A stretch of DNA of 64,000 bases from positions 29,750 through 93,749 of the forward strand of contig CACVBU010000028.1 of NCBI GenBank assembly GCA_902728285.1, given 5' to 3'. The notes below the pieces were generated by a model. The model was not told the DNA's origin and searched no databases. It worked only from the letters and a program-made list of their open reading frames with translations. This stretch comes from Clytia hemisphaerica (Eukaryota; Cnidaria; Hydrozoa; Leptothecata; Clytiidae). Numbering within the stretch: position 1 is the stretch's first letter; each line of letters opens with the position of its first letter. Position numbers and translations under genes: made by a program. This document shows positions 1 through 11,900 of the stretch, in pieces.

Positions 1-480
1 GATTGAAAGATCTGTTTTCCTGGGCTCTAGTGTCTTGTTACATTATAATGTAATGTTTTGTGAGATTCTTACATTTTAGCCAATCTATGGTCTAAAATCT
101 CACTTTAAATGTTTTATTTTTACATAAGTGTTCCCGTTTCATATCAGACAAACTTCAGAAGGGATATTCCCGCATCAGTTAGAAGGGTAATTCCCTATAG
201 ATTTCTGAGACCATAAAGAGTATTTTTGTTTTCTTTTATTTCACTTTCGTGTTTGCAAATTGATGAATGATGAATTTTCGACCAAGATTATTTGAAAATA
301 CTACTTAAAACCAGATTACCTTCCTTGATTAATGGATGAAATAGTCGATTTTTGAATTTTTTCGCATTTTGTCAGTCATTCGAGTTCTATTGCAACAACT
401 TTTATAGATCAAAAACAAACTTATTTTTGATATATTTTTTTTATATAAGCGTGAATTGGCTCGATAATCCCAATTCATCA
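1..480. other. AT-rich flank, no gene recognised
   Basis: I see no convincing coding exon, RNA gene or repeat boundary here. The coding relic that follows becomes readable at about 500. Confidence 0.5.
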
Positions 481-1289
481 GTAGCTCGCGCCACTCAGCT
501 CAATTTTCTTAACTCAAATGAGAGAGCCAATCTCCCCACTAACAATCTTAATTGTGAAAGATACCTCGCAAAGTTTGGGTATCTTGCTTCACTTTCTGCA
601 GTGCATTCACAGGAAAAAGGATTAGGGACGATCTAATCTTGTCTGATGTAATGGAAGAAAGAGCAGTTGAGAAATCTACTATTAAAACCATGAAGCTTCT
701 TGATGCTATGGAGCTGTCTTGGTCACAAAGTCAGAAAGTTTTGAATGAAAGAAACACATCAAAGAAAACATCCAATCCAAAAGAAAGCAAAATCAAATGA
801 TTTTAGCGATCCACTTCTAGCGAAATGCAAGCAACATCAAGGTCCATTTACGCCCGTAAGCAAATTAATGGCACTAGTAAAGCAAAAAACACCGGAATTG
901 ATAAATCTTTCTTGAGGCAGGTATGTAGTAGCTTTGCTAATTTCTATCACTTTTGTTTGTTCTCTTTTCCTGTGGATTATTTTTTCTTCTCATGAACATA
1001 GGGTGTATCTATCCATGTTTTCTCTAGGAAGTTCAATATATCAACGCGTGATGCACCCTCGTGACGCTGAAGCTCGCCCACACCTTTACAAAATCAACAA
1101 GACGACTTGAAGTCGAAAATTTCGCCTAGAATTTGAACTGCATGGGAAAAAGAAGAAGTAGAGATTAAAGCTAATCTGAAATCTACTTTACGTCGAGCCT
1201 TGATGAAACAATTTTACAAGAACAAGGAGACTTAAAATCACTAAAAAAATAAGACCAATTTCAGAACAATTGCTGTTTAATTTTCATGA

Positions 1290-1700
1290 TTTGATTCTTA
1301 TAAAGTATATGCTTATAAGAAGAATAAATATGCTCACGTTGTGCACCATCCCTTGTTTACTTTGTAAGAACTAATTACCAAAAAGTATATCACCGTCTGT
1401 CAAGAGTTATTGATTTGATTCTTATAAAGTAAATGCTTATATAAGAAAAGTAAAAATGCTCATACGCCGTCCCTTGTTTACTTTGTAAGAACTAATTACC
1501 GAAAGGTATATCACCGTCTATCAAGAGTTATTGAGTTGATTCTTATAAAATATATGCTTATAAAAAATAAACATGCTAGTATTGTTCGCCATCCCTTGAT
1601 TACTTTGTAAGAACTAATTACCGAAAGGTTTATCACCGTCTATCAAGAGTTATTGAGTTGATTCTTATAAAGTATATGCTTATAAGAAAATAAATAAAAC
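1290..1700. repeat. Tandem repeat, about 122-bp unit, about 3.4 copies
   Basis: The phrase gattcttataaagtatatgc recurs near 1292, 1414, 1538 and 1658. Between recurrences lie near-identical blocks containing ttgtttactttgtaagaac and tatcaccgtctatcaagag. It lies between pieces of the coding relic, so it probably expanded in a former intron or after decay. Confidence 0.85.
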
Positions 1701-2159
1701 ATCAAAACTAAGCTAAAGACACAATAATATATCACGTAATCCAAAGAAAACATACAAAAATCGTCCGTGGTTATACGAGCGCGTAATTTGTAAATAAATC
1801 GATTTTAGTAAGTTCGTCCACCGTATCGAGTACTTTCGTTTTCTAAATTTTCGTCCAATGACACCACCGCCGCCGCTGAATGCCTATCGTAATACTTTCG
1901 CTAAGGCGAAATTAATAAGCTTTCCGAAGAAGATATGATTGAAAATCTTAACCATTATGCTCTCCGATGACAGAGAGACTCGAGATGGTGTTCTGTTTCC
2001 TACTGAGGAGGAAATCATGAATTTGCTCCATGAGAAACAATCAGCTGGTGAAAGTAATAAAAAACAAAATTACGAAGGCGACAAGAAACTTCCAACCGGT
2101 CGCCGTAATCTGGGACAAGAAGGCCATAAGGGAATGGTATATTGGTTTTTTTCTAGATG

Positions 2160-2445
2160 CACCCCTGTCTCAGTGCCCCGGTAGAACTTTTTCCCTCAGT
2201 GGGGATGAAAATGTCTATCATAAATGCCAATGGGGATAGAAAATCTATTGTTTCCATCTCGAAAATTCCAGTGGGGATTGTTTTGGAGTGCAATTTTTTA
2301 TATTCAGTTTTCAATGGGGATAAAATCATAGAGCAATTTCGCAGTGGGGTTGAAATTGTAGGATATTTTTTCCAACGTGGACGATTTTTTGGCCTATTTT
2401 TCCATCGGGGTGGGGGGGGTCCACCGGGTCCGGGACACAGGGGTG
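2160..2445. mobile_element. 286-bp hAT-like MITE with 8-bp TSD
   Basis: The ends are imperfect terminal inverted repeats: CACCCCTGTCTCAGTGCCCC on the left and the complement of CCGGGACACAGGGGTG on the right. An identical 8-bp duplication, TCTAGATG, flanks it at 2152-2159 and 2446-2453. The interior has spaced cagtggggat phrases. Related termini occur near 51300-51500 and 56530-56693. The 8-bp TSD fits hAT, but no transposase is present. Confidence 0.85.
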
Positions 2446-2599
2446 TCTAGATGAAAATGAAGACGGGACTTTTAGAATTGATCACTTGCAAAAAAGGACT
2501 ACACGATCATTTTCAAACTGGGTACGGCCGAGTGGCTACGAGGATATCCAGGACACAGCAGAGGTACAATTTCTACCTATAAAAATTCCAGGGGTGAGA

Positions 2600-4560
2600 T
2601 TTTTCATCAGAGAAACTAACTAACGTTTCAGAAATTCAAAAGACGTTTGACCATATTATTTCAAATCTTTTTAAGTGAAAATGTTCATTAAAATTTCGTT
2701 TTGTTATGAGTTATGCATGTAAATATTCATGTTTTGAGAAATTTGTTGGCAAATTTTAACATTTTAGAATGATTTTTTAAAACGTGTATGTCCCTTGTGT
2801 TTTGAAAATATGTTATCATTTGAATTTATTGTTAAAGGTAAATGTGTAGTTATTGTCAGTAATTTTAAGAAATCAAATTTGTGAGATTTTCACTCTTCCT
2901 TACAAAAGTAGCCAGCACATTTTTTCTTTTCGATTTTTTTGAAAAAAAATGTCATTTCTTACAGGGGGGTTTTCACTTTTACGGTATGACGGGATTACGG
3001 TATTTCATTTATACCGGTATCGGTAAATTGCCTGTTTTTTGTCGGTATTTCGATATTTTTATCAATAAAAAACGGTATTTCGGTATAAAACTATTTACCT
3101 TTTAGTTTCTTCATGTTTTTCATGCAGAAAGAATTTCAAAAAAGATAAGTCTATTCCACTATTTTAACCAGTAAAATTTTCTTGTCATGTCAAAATTGTC
3201 ATGGTGAGGTTATTCAAAATAAGCAAAACTTTACGATATCTAAACAAATATTTTCGTTATTTTTCTGCAGGCGCATTTTTTTAATGACAACTTTTGTGAT
3301 GCAAATACTGCATCCAACGAATGAGTCTAGATAAAATTTTCTCCGTCAGCACTTAATGATATGGTCGTCTCTCCGTATTCACTTATATTGCTACTACAAT
3401 ATAATACACTGATACTAAAGTAACTTAGAGACAGTAAAGGCGGTATTTACTCCTTCAATAATTAGTAAAAGTAGGTAGTTTTAAAAACATCTTGTGCAGC
3501 ATCGAACGATTAAAAAATAACTCACATCATGATGCACATGATGCGTTTTCAGGCAATCTAGGCATTCTAAATTTTAAATTTTTTCTTAGGCGAAACTCTT
3601 AGAATGCCGCACCGGGTACGGCAGGTACGTCACTCGCCGTACCATATTTTTGCCAACAAATGGTCAGTGTTAGATAAAATCAAAAATTGTGTGACCAAGC
3701 AAGGCATACTTGGCTAGCAATAGCGTATTAAGGCCGTTTTTCAATAACAAAGAAGAGCGAAAATTGTCGAAAGATTTTCGCGCTCGCTTTGCTCGCTTTC
3801 TTGTTTTCCATTTATTTTATTTCCTCCCATAGAGGGGCGTTAAACTTTTGAATTTGCGTCCTCTAGTTGCACCACAGCACCACCTCTATGAAGCTTGTGT
3901 TAAAGTCTACGGCTTCTCAGACCATGATTGGCCCAAAACCTCGATTTTTAATTAATTCTCAATATAAAAGACATCTTACGGGTCTGCGAGGAAAAAATTA
4001 TTTGGGGAAAGGCTTAATTTTTCATTTACCTCCCGTAACAAGGAAGTAACTTTGGCGCGACAGGCCTAAAATATTGCTTTATGAAAGCTCAAATAGCTGT
4101 AAAAGAGGCCTTAAAAAGTCGACGCTATCGAGAATAAGGTCACAAAACTAGCAAAAAACTTTATATATTGGCGAAAGTGTTTGGTATAAGAATAGGTCAA
4201 TCTGTTTAAAAGAGACAATAAAAAGGTTAAATTTAGCCCAATAAGGTCACAATCGTTTAACCAAAGATGTAAAAACAAAATTGGTGCGTGAACGTGAAAA
4301 TGTTTTTTTTTTCGCGCGTGAATACGTGAATTGGCAAAAATTTGTGCGTGAATACCTGAATTGAGGGTTGACTGGGGGGCCTCATAAAGTACATTTTTTG
4401 TTTCAAATTTTCCTCGTCCTCGTTATCGTGTGATTACATATACTAATCTTTAAAATTCTTTAAACAAAATGCCTCTAAATCAACCCGAAACGGTTCTTGG
4501 CTACCTCTCTGGTCATCTAAAATCAATTGGCAGCTCGCGTAAATATGAGCAGCACGTAAT
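2600..4560. other. Gene-poor AT-rich stretch
   Basis: No exon chain or TIR element could be defended. A 60-codon open frame at 3867-4049 has no splice context or recognisable motif. Around 2990-3090 there are short repeats of cggtat/ccggtat. Confidence 0.4.
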
Positions 4561-4565
4561 CTCAA

Positions 4566-4800
4566 AGCCATCAGGCTTTTTTGTTTAAAAATAAACCAGC
4601 TGCGATGGAAGCTCCGGCTGAAGAGATTAATAAAAAATGTGAAGAATGAGTTTGTTGAGTTGTGTTAGAATGTTGCCAACAAACTACTAATCAGAAAGCA
4701 AAGTAATAGTTTTATTGTAGAGCGAGTATGAGAAATAATCTTAATGAATAAATAAATCAGCTGGAAGTTTAGCTCTTTTAAGTGATTACACATACACTTT
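4566..4800 (+). repeat. Dispersed repeat, copy 1 (inverted match at 54335-54560)
   Basis: About 230 bp starting at ctgcgatggaagctccggct and running through gagcgagtatgagaaataa to agtgattacacatacac. It matches the reverse complement of 54335-54560 with scattered differences. No coding content is seen. Confidence 0.75.
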
Positions 4801-5265
4801 CTTGCCTAAAAGAACCAACCCAACCCCCCACCCACTTATCCTCGACTAAAAACTTCAAAATTGGAGCTAAAGGAGATAAACATTTAGAAGTCAATATTTC
4901 CAAGTTCTTATGGTAATAAATTCATGTTTTTTTTTTTTTTTTTAACCACCAGCTAGATCCAAATAGCAAATGTCTAAAAAATATGATGTGTTCTGATGAT
5001 AATGTGATAATGATACAAAAAAAAACTCATGAAGTGTTTCATGAAAATAAAAAATTGACTCAGGGAAATTAAGGCCTGTCCAGATTTTTCAAACTTACCT
5101 TCATTTTTTATCACCGTTTCCACTGGTCATAGCATATCACTTCATACATCGAAAGAAGCGTATTGGAGTGTAGATCACTGGAATCGCTGTGCCATAATTA
5201 ATTTTTTCACCCAAAAAAAGATATTAGGCAAAAACCAAAAAATGCTGACGTCAGCAAAACTTAAA
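4801..5265. other. Flank of Penelope element; possible host exon not confirmed
   Basis: Mostly AT-rich, with a poly-T tract at 4927-4943. The last exon of the receptor gene (minus strand) could lie here or further left. A short frame at 5095-5185 on the minus strand has an acceptor-like tag, but its phase does not fit the preceding exon, so I do not call it. Confidence 0.4.
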
Positions 5266-5718
5266 AGAGTACGAAAGAGATTCCGAATAGTGAATTCATT
5301 ATCATAATCTTGATCAGAAAATTGACAACGAATTGATGTTTGATAAAATATCTATATTTCGAGCATAACTTCACTCATCTTTCAGGATTGTAAAATGTAA
5401 AATTACAAAGTTGCTACTTATGTGAAAAATTGGAAAAAAAAAAAAAAAATGCGCTTATTGAAGGCTATTAAAATTGTAAAATGGTTAAAAGACAAGGTCG
5501 TAATAAAAAGTAGTTAAAAAAGGTATAATTCTCTAGAGGCTTTTAGGCCGTTGTTTAAAATAGGTTTCAGTCTTTTGATATGTAAAGCTTCTTTGTATAG
5601 AAGTGATGACCAATTATCACTGGAATCAATTACTGACGTATTATCATTTACGAGATTTATGTAGATGGAGCGAAAATTAGGCTTTCAATACCAAGCGTCA
5701 GGAGGGTAGTTATAAACT
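5266..5718 (-). repeat. PLE terminal repeat, 3' copy
   Basis: The block from gaaagagattccgaatagtg to tgacgtattatcattta is repeated directly at about 8003-8386. It is also found inverted, and slightly longer, at 8388-8841. It includes a poly-A tract and an aaaatgcgctt segment common to all three. Confidence 0.85.
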
Positions 5719-7204
5719 TGACTTCAGAGCACTCCTTCAAATGTTCGAGAACTGCACTCTCCTTCTTTGTAGCATGCTCTGAGCATCGCGTGAATAAATT
5801 CCTCTCCGTTTTGCCGACATAAGAGGCACGACAACCAGGGCAGATAAATCGATAAACAATGTTCGACTTGAACTTCAAGGGTGTTGGGTCTTTCATGTTG
5901 GTGTAGAAGCCAATTTTGTGTGTTGAATAGATTACTCGAAACATGACATTAGTGTCTTTCTTGAGACAAAACTTTAATTTTCTTTTTAATGCAGAAACAA
6001 GTTGTTCTCCTGTCGGGCCAGCGTAAGGGATACGTAACCAGAGTGTTGTCGGTATGGTATTATCAGCGTTGTCATTTTCAGAGTGTCGGGGACTGGTTGC
6101 GGTTTTAATGATTTTGTTGACGGCAAAGCGAGGAAAACCATTCCAAGAAGCGAACTTTTTGATCAGGTTAATTTCATTTTTCAATTTAGCAGGATGACAA
6201 AGTTTGGTGGCACGGTTGGCAAGGCTAGAAATCCATGCTTTTCGGTAAGACCAAGGAGCGTAGCTATCAAAATTTGTATATAAGCCAGTGTTTGTATCTT
6301 TTCTAAATATAGATAGACCATCTGGTGCAATCTCAAGATCTAAGAAGTGCGGTGTTTCATCTTCAAATTTGTCAACTGTAAATTGAAGATTTTTATCAAA
6401 TTTGTTAAGGGAGCAATGAACTTTATCGATATCTACTGGACGAATGACAAGGAGTGTATCATCAACGTATCTTGAGTAAAACTTTACGATACCAGAATCA
6501 ATATAAGGTTTAATGACAGATTGTTCGAGTTCTGTCATTATGATATTTGCTAGTACAGGGCCAAGTGAACTTCCCATACTAACACCATCTAACTGTTCAT
6601 AGAGAATGTTGTTTGCTGAAAATACGGTTTTTTTACATGTGTCTTGAATTAATTTTCTGAGTGTGTTTTTTGAGATTTTAGTTTGTAACAAGTTCTTGTT
6701 ATAAATTCGATCGATAATGATGTTTATTGTTTTAGATAAGGGTACGTTAGTGAATAAAGAGGTTACATCAAACGATACAAAGACATAACCATCGTCAAAA
6801 AGTTCTTTTGGAATCTGTTTGATTTTTTCGGCAGCATCGAATGAATCTTTAAGTGTGTAGTCATTGACAGTTAAAGGATTAAGGAGGTTAGTGAGATATT
6901 TACCAACAGAATAATGTGTTGTTCCAGTGGTATCAACGATTGGTCGAAATTTAGGTAAGTGTTCATACTTTTTATGGATTTTTGGTAAACCATGAGCTCT
7001 GGCTGGCTTTGCATTTTTCGGTCTCATATCTTTGTATTCATTTTCATCGATTTCATTACGATTAAGTAGGGTTTTGAGGTAACGTTGAATGCTGGTAAGT
7101 CTAGAAGCAGTTGGATCGACATTCACTTTACGAAATTTGGCTTTGTCAGCAAACAACGAATCGATGGAATTTTGGTAATCGGCTATGTCAATCAAAGATG
7201 CCAT
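5657..7204 (-). pseudogene. PLE reverse transcriptase plus GIY-YIG endonuclease, frame-shifted
   Basis: About 515 codons encode the catalytic part of a PLE polymerase. RT motifs are clear: FVSFDVTSLFTNVP near residue 140, MGSSLGPVLANIIM near 210, and the catalytic YVDDTLLV near 246. The C-terminus has a zinc-like CPGC and a GIY-YIG core, RASYVGKTERNLFTRCSEH, with a conserved glutamate region. The ORF runs into the terminal repeat and ends there. Its upstream part is in another frame (7188-7994). At about 7195 the usual PDKGNG motif runs into a stop, consistent with a single lost base. The family is thought to prime at DNA ends or telomere-like breaks. This copy looks recent, with one frameshift and otherwise open. 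Confidence 0.9.
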
Positions 7205-7994
7205 TCCCTTTGTCGGGTTTCAAAATAGCGATTGATTTGCGAAGATTCTTTATCAATTTAATGTGTTTAGAGTCTTTGAAAATTTGACGATCATCGATAT
7301 TAATATAATTAAAAGCAAAACCTCGGAGTAAGTTTTTAGCTCTTTCAACGGAATAATGGCCATTTTTCAAAACTTTCGAACGGTACAGCTGATTCCAAAG
7401 TTCTTCTGCAACAACAAAAGTTTCGGTATCTTTGGGTTGTTTAGCAAGACCATGGTTTAAACCGAATCGTAGCGTTTCATACTCGTCTTCAGATAAGGTG
7501 TGCGAAGATAAGTTAGTGATTATAGTGTTAGGATTTTTTGAGATACCATTCAGACGGTCACGTTCTTTTATCATTAAATCAAGTTTGTGGTTAAGTTTGT
7601 CACGAATAGGTTTGATAAATTTATTGACGCCAATTTTAATTGAATGTTCAATAACAAACTTCCTCATAAAAGTAGCATTACTGTTCAGAGTTTCACGTTT
7701 AGTAAAAAACACTGTCTTGATTTCACGAATTTGTTTGCGTTTCGTTATAATTTCGTCAAGGAGAATACGTCTTTGATATTTTCGTTTCGATAATTGGTCA
7801 AGGTACTTCGTGTTCTTCCAGCGTACAAATTTTGGGAAAACGTTTTGGTCACGACAGTTAATAAGAAAATTTAAGCTTGCCTCGTATCGTTTAAGTTTTT
7901 TCTCCAGTCTTTCCACAGTGGTAGCAATTTTGTAAAGATTTTCATCAGCAGCTCGGAGATTAATCCAAAAACCATTACCAGCTGATAACTTCAA
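7188..7994 (-). pseudogene. PLE ORF N-terminal part
   Basis: This 268-codon frame is lysine- and arginine-rich with a predicted coiled-coil stretch near residues 25-100 (VERLEKKLKRYEASLNF). It ends in LRKSIAILKPDKGNGIFD, the canonical start of the PLE RT core. The next frame continues it after a one-base slip at about 7195. Together they make one polyprotein of about 780 residues, a normal PLE length. Its 5' end abuts the direct terminal repeat at 7995. Confidence 0.85.
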
Positions 7995-8387
7995 ATAAAA
8001 GAGTACGAAGAGATTCCGAATAGTGAATTCATTATCATAATCTTGATCAGAAAATTGACAACGAATTGATGTTTGATAAAATATCTATATTTCGAGCATA
8101 ACTTCACTCATCTTTCAGGATTGTAAAATGTAAAATTACAAAGTTGCTACTTATGTGAAAAATTGGAAAAAAAAAAAAAAAAAATGCGCTAATTGAAGGC
8201 TATTAAAATTGTAAAATGGTTAAAAGACAAGGTCGTAATAAAAAGTAGTTAAAAAAGGTATAATTCTCTAGAGGCTTTTAGGCCGTTGTTTAAAATAGGT
8301 TTCAGTCTTTTGATATGTAAAGCTTCTTTGTATAGAAGTGATGACCAATTATCACTGGAATCAATTACTGACGTATTATCATTTACA
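7995..8387 (-). repeat. PLE terminal repeat, 5' direct copy
   Basis: Nearly identical to about 5275-5655 in the same orientation. The poly-A length differs slightly, so the copies have diverged or slipped. It joins the inverted copy at 8388 within a few bases. Confidence 0.85.
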
Positions 8388-8841
8388 TAACTACCCTCCT
8401 GACGCTTGGTATTGAAAAGCCTAATTTTCGCTCCATCTACATAAATCTCGTAAATGATAATACGTCAGTAATTGATTCCAGTGATAATTGGTCATCACTT
8501 CTATACAAAGAAGCTTTACATATCAAAAGACTGAAACCTATTTTAAACAACGGCCTAAAAGCCTCTAGAGAATTATACCTTTTTTAACTACTTTTTATTA
8601 CGACCTTGTCTTTTAACCATTTTACAATTTTAATAGCCTTCAATTAGCGCATTTTTTTTTTTTTTCCAATTTTTCACATAAGTAGCAACTTTGTAATTTT
8701 ACATTTTACAATCCTGAAAGATGAGTGAAGTTATGCTCGAAATATAGATATTTTATCAAACATCAATTCGTTGTCAATTTTCTGATCAAGATTATGATAA
8801 TGAATTCACTATTCGGAATCTCTTTCGTACTCTTTTAAATT
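8388..8841 (+). repeat. PLE terminal repeat, inverted copy
   Basis: The reverse complement of 5266-5718, including the last codons of the ORF region (ctacataaatctcgtaaatg). With 7995-8387 it forms a hairpin of about 390 bp per arm, a common PLE insertion by-product. Confidence 0.85.
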
Positions 8842-8844
8842 TCA

Positions 8845-8900
8845 GCCAAATCACACCATTTTTGAAGTCTTCAGGTAGCCCTAAAGTCTTTTTGACAGAC
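8845..8900 (-). repeat. Partial unit of the 155-bp dispersed/tandem repeat
   Basis: The string atttcagccaaatcac...atttttgaagtcttcagg...gccctaaagtctttttg matches units of the tandem array at 45100-45790. The PLE interrupts it. A short (tgacagacagac) run follows at 8893-8912. Confidence 0.65.
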
Positions 8901-8971
8901 AGACAGACAGACACATTGTCAGATTCTAGCTCAACTGAAGTTGATGATGGAGTGTTTTTTATTTTACTTAC

Positions 8972-11900
8972 CTTGTAAGTATTAGCTTGTTCCTCTCTAC
9001 GACACACAAAGTCGCAACCATCCTATAAATGAACAGTAAAGAATTACTTGAAATTTTGATCAAGTTTCAATAACCGGTTTAAGATCAATGCGTACCAAAA
9101 CCGAACCTAATTTTTTCATCTGATCCTTATGAGGCCATTGGTTACCTATTAGGAGCCTGTTGATGTTGATCAAAGAAACTTCTTTACCTAAAACTTTCGA
9201 AGAGCATGCACGGCATCGAAAATGAAATAATTTCTATTTTGACTTTGAGTAACAGGGTAAATCTAATAGACGATATCGGATTTAGATAAATGCAATGCAT
9301 TCTGGTTTCTAGGGACTCTCACAGGAATTATAATAGATCAATAATAATAGATTATAATTCCTTTGAGAGTCCCTAGAAACCAGAATGCATTGCATTTATC
9401 TAAATCCGATATCGTCTATTATCCGCAAAAGAATGAGTTGAACAATAAAGGGTTACTCGAAGTAGAATGAAAGCAGACGATTAAATGAATTATAAAAGAA
9501 GATTAAATGACATGAAAATGATCAATACAACTTACTGCTGACATATTTCCAACTTTTCTCCAGAAAGGGAAATTTGGAATCTGGTCGAAGCCTTTAGCTT
9601 TTGCAATAAAACGTTGATATAAAAATCCGAAAACCAAATACGCAGTGAACACTGATATCACTCTAAAAAAAATGAAAGATGAACATTTCTTAATATGGTT
9701 GTCTCAATTTTTTTCGCAATTTTGTTGAAGGTGACTCTTATTTGCAGTGTGCCAGCTTTTGGTAAATTCACTAAAAGGCTCTGAAGGAAATATTTTGACA
9801 TTTTTCGGGACGTTTGAATACGCAATTTTAAGATTATCCAGGACAAGATTGCACAAAGCAGAACAAATCAAGGGTTTTTGAGACAAATCTCAAAAGGGAA
9901 TAAAGCCATGTAACAATAGAATAACCGTTTTGACTAAGTGGTGGCTAAGTAGGGGGGGGGGGGGGCCAAGTAGTGTAACCATTAAAATGGGACGTTGAAA
10001 ATAGCTATAAAAGATATAAACATAATAAAAAATATAACATAAATTTTGGACAGAGAGTGCAAAAACTCCATAATAACAAACAGGGGAGGTTCGTGTGCAA
10101 CTTACATGATAACGAAGATTGCTCCACCACTGAGTTTTTTTCTTGGTACACAAGCAGCAGGATGGTTGTATTCAAACAAAAAATAACATCTTCGTGCTGT
10201 TTCTTTACCATTCTTTGCTGTTTCTTTACCATTCTTTGCTGCTTCAGTTTCATACCTCTCCTCCTCGATTAAACGCATCGTTGGCTCCTTTGAAAATAAA
10301 TAACAAACACTTTAAATGAAAACTTCTTCTTTAGCCATTAACCTGCATTAACTGTTGTTGACATCGACCGAGTGGTCACAGCAATTGCCAACCATATCTG
10401 TTATCACTTGATTTCTAAACGACAGAATATGCCACCGAAAAAATAGCTTTCAAAATCGGACCCTTACAGTGCAGCCCTGGCCGTGGCCAGCCCACTCAAA
10501 ACGTTTCAATTTTTTTTCAAACTGCCGGTGAACAAGCTTTGACCATTGATTTTAGTCAATTTGAGGGTGCTGATTTGGAATTTGAATGTTACCAAGCTTA
10601 AAAGCCCGCAGTTTTTGCGGAATTTTTGATTTTTTGCGTTTTTAGGCAAAATTGTAAGCCCTGGAAATTGATGATAAAATTTTCGGGGGTCTTCAAAATC
10701 AAAAAATATCTATACCACGTGATAGAGCTCTTCATACTGAGCAAAAAAATGTATTATGTAAAAGTCTGAACTTTTCTAGATCAAAAGTTGATTTTTGTGG
10801 TAGAAAAAGTGCTATAATTTTTGCATAAATTATGCAGGTTGTGAGAAAATTCCCTGTTTTCAATCAATTTTTGACTACAAAAACTCGCATAACTTAAATG
10901 AGTGCGAGTCAAAACGATAAAGATACATCAGATTTTTACTGTCAGATTTGCAATTCAGTAGTGTATTCAGATAAAAGAAGACCCTTATAGTTCAATTTAT
11001 CAAAAGTACACCCTTACAGTGCATTTCGAGGGTCTCGAAGAACCCACCCTTAAGGGCAGCACATGCCGTGGGTCGGACTATATTATGAGTCCCCCCCGGA
11101 TATATTACGACGGATACCAACAATTATATAGTGTTCAAACTTCTTTACCTCCCCTTTGTCTTCGCAGCGAACATTGATCCAGGATTCCTTAGGAGCATTG
11201 TCACAATGACTGTGATATGATTCTCCTTCACGATACATTATAAACATCCAATCCTCTGAGAAGAATGTACAAAAAAAGGCTGAATAGGATTCTGGTAACA
11301 AGAATATATTATAAATGACTCCATAGGCTCCATAGATATTTACGAAATTATGATGAATCGTATTATTAAAACTCTCTTCCCAATGCTATTTCTTTAAGCT
11401 CAAATTTTCTAAGGAAATATTTGACGGTTTGAGCTTATAGAAATAACATATGAAAATTTCTTCAAACAATTATTAGTAATAAATAATCTTTCTTATGGAT
11501 TGAAGAGTTGCATTTCTTCTGAATACAGAATCACATATATGTTAGTAGGGCCAAGCCTGGGGTTCCGTGACATCTTTTATACGACCTAGCCATTTTATAG
11601 TCCATTCCAAAGAACAGTATATTACAAGATATTTTTGAGAGGGAGGACGCGGATTAGGCCCGGGAATAATGACATAGATATAGTGACACAATAGGCAAAA
11701 CTGCAAGGGAAAATAAGGGGTAGAGAAAATAGCTTATTTTCAAAAGTCAAAATAGTTTAATGCAATGTTTAAATAATATATGCAAATATAATACATACCT
11801 CCACCAACAAGAGACGAGTTTTTGTATGTTCCCAAAAAGTGTTCTTCTATTTGCTTGCCATTGCCTTCATCGATATCCCTTTGTATGACAGGATATTTTG

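Larger units (their letters stand above)
481..2590 (+). pseudogene. Decayed multi-exon coding relic, unrecognised protein
   Basis: Several protein-like pieces run in one direction but in shifting frames. They are: 505-600 (contains ERANLPTNNLNCERYLAKFG); 648-800 (starts MEERAVEKSTIKTMKLLDA); 800-920, ending at a splice-like CAG/gtatgt; 1028-1110 after a ctctag acceptor (RVMHPRDAEARPHLYKIN); and 2060-2580 (VAVIWDKKAIREWYIGFFL, later WVRPSGYEDIQDTAEVQ). Stops and frameshifts separate them, a tandem repeat lies in the middle, and a 286-bp MITE sits in the last piece. Removing that MITE and one target duplication restores the frame exactly (FFLDENEDGTFRIDH). I infer one decayed gene or mobile-element accessory gene. 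The pieces feel like a protein repeated in invertebrate genomes, but I cannot name a family. No intact product is expected. Confidence 0.6.
5266..8845 (-). mobile_element. Penelope-like retroelement with terminal repeats, one inverted
   Basis: A coding body on the minus strand (7994 to 5657) lies between two direct copies of a terminal repeat, about 5275-5655 and 8003-8386. A third copy in inverted orientation follows at 8388-8841 and matches the complement of about 5266-5718. Direct plus inverted partial terminal repeats around an RT with C-terminal GIY-YIG are typical of PLEs. The right edge sits in a unit of the 155-bp repeat family also found at 45100-45790. No clear TSD was found. It lies in or beside the 3' end of the receptor gene. 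Confidence 0.9.

Noticed and set aside
5095-5185. Possible last exon of the M6PR-like gene (DLHSNTLLSM-like ending)
   Set aside because: The phase does not fit the donor at 8971, and the expected acidic dileucine ending is not reproduced.
8700-8770. Hammerhead-like GATGAG...CTCGAAAT in the terminal repeat of the first PLE
   Set aside because: The CUGANGA core is not intact and no helix I pairs.
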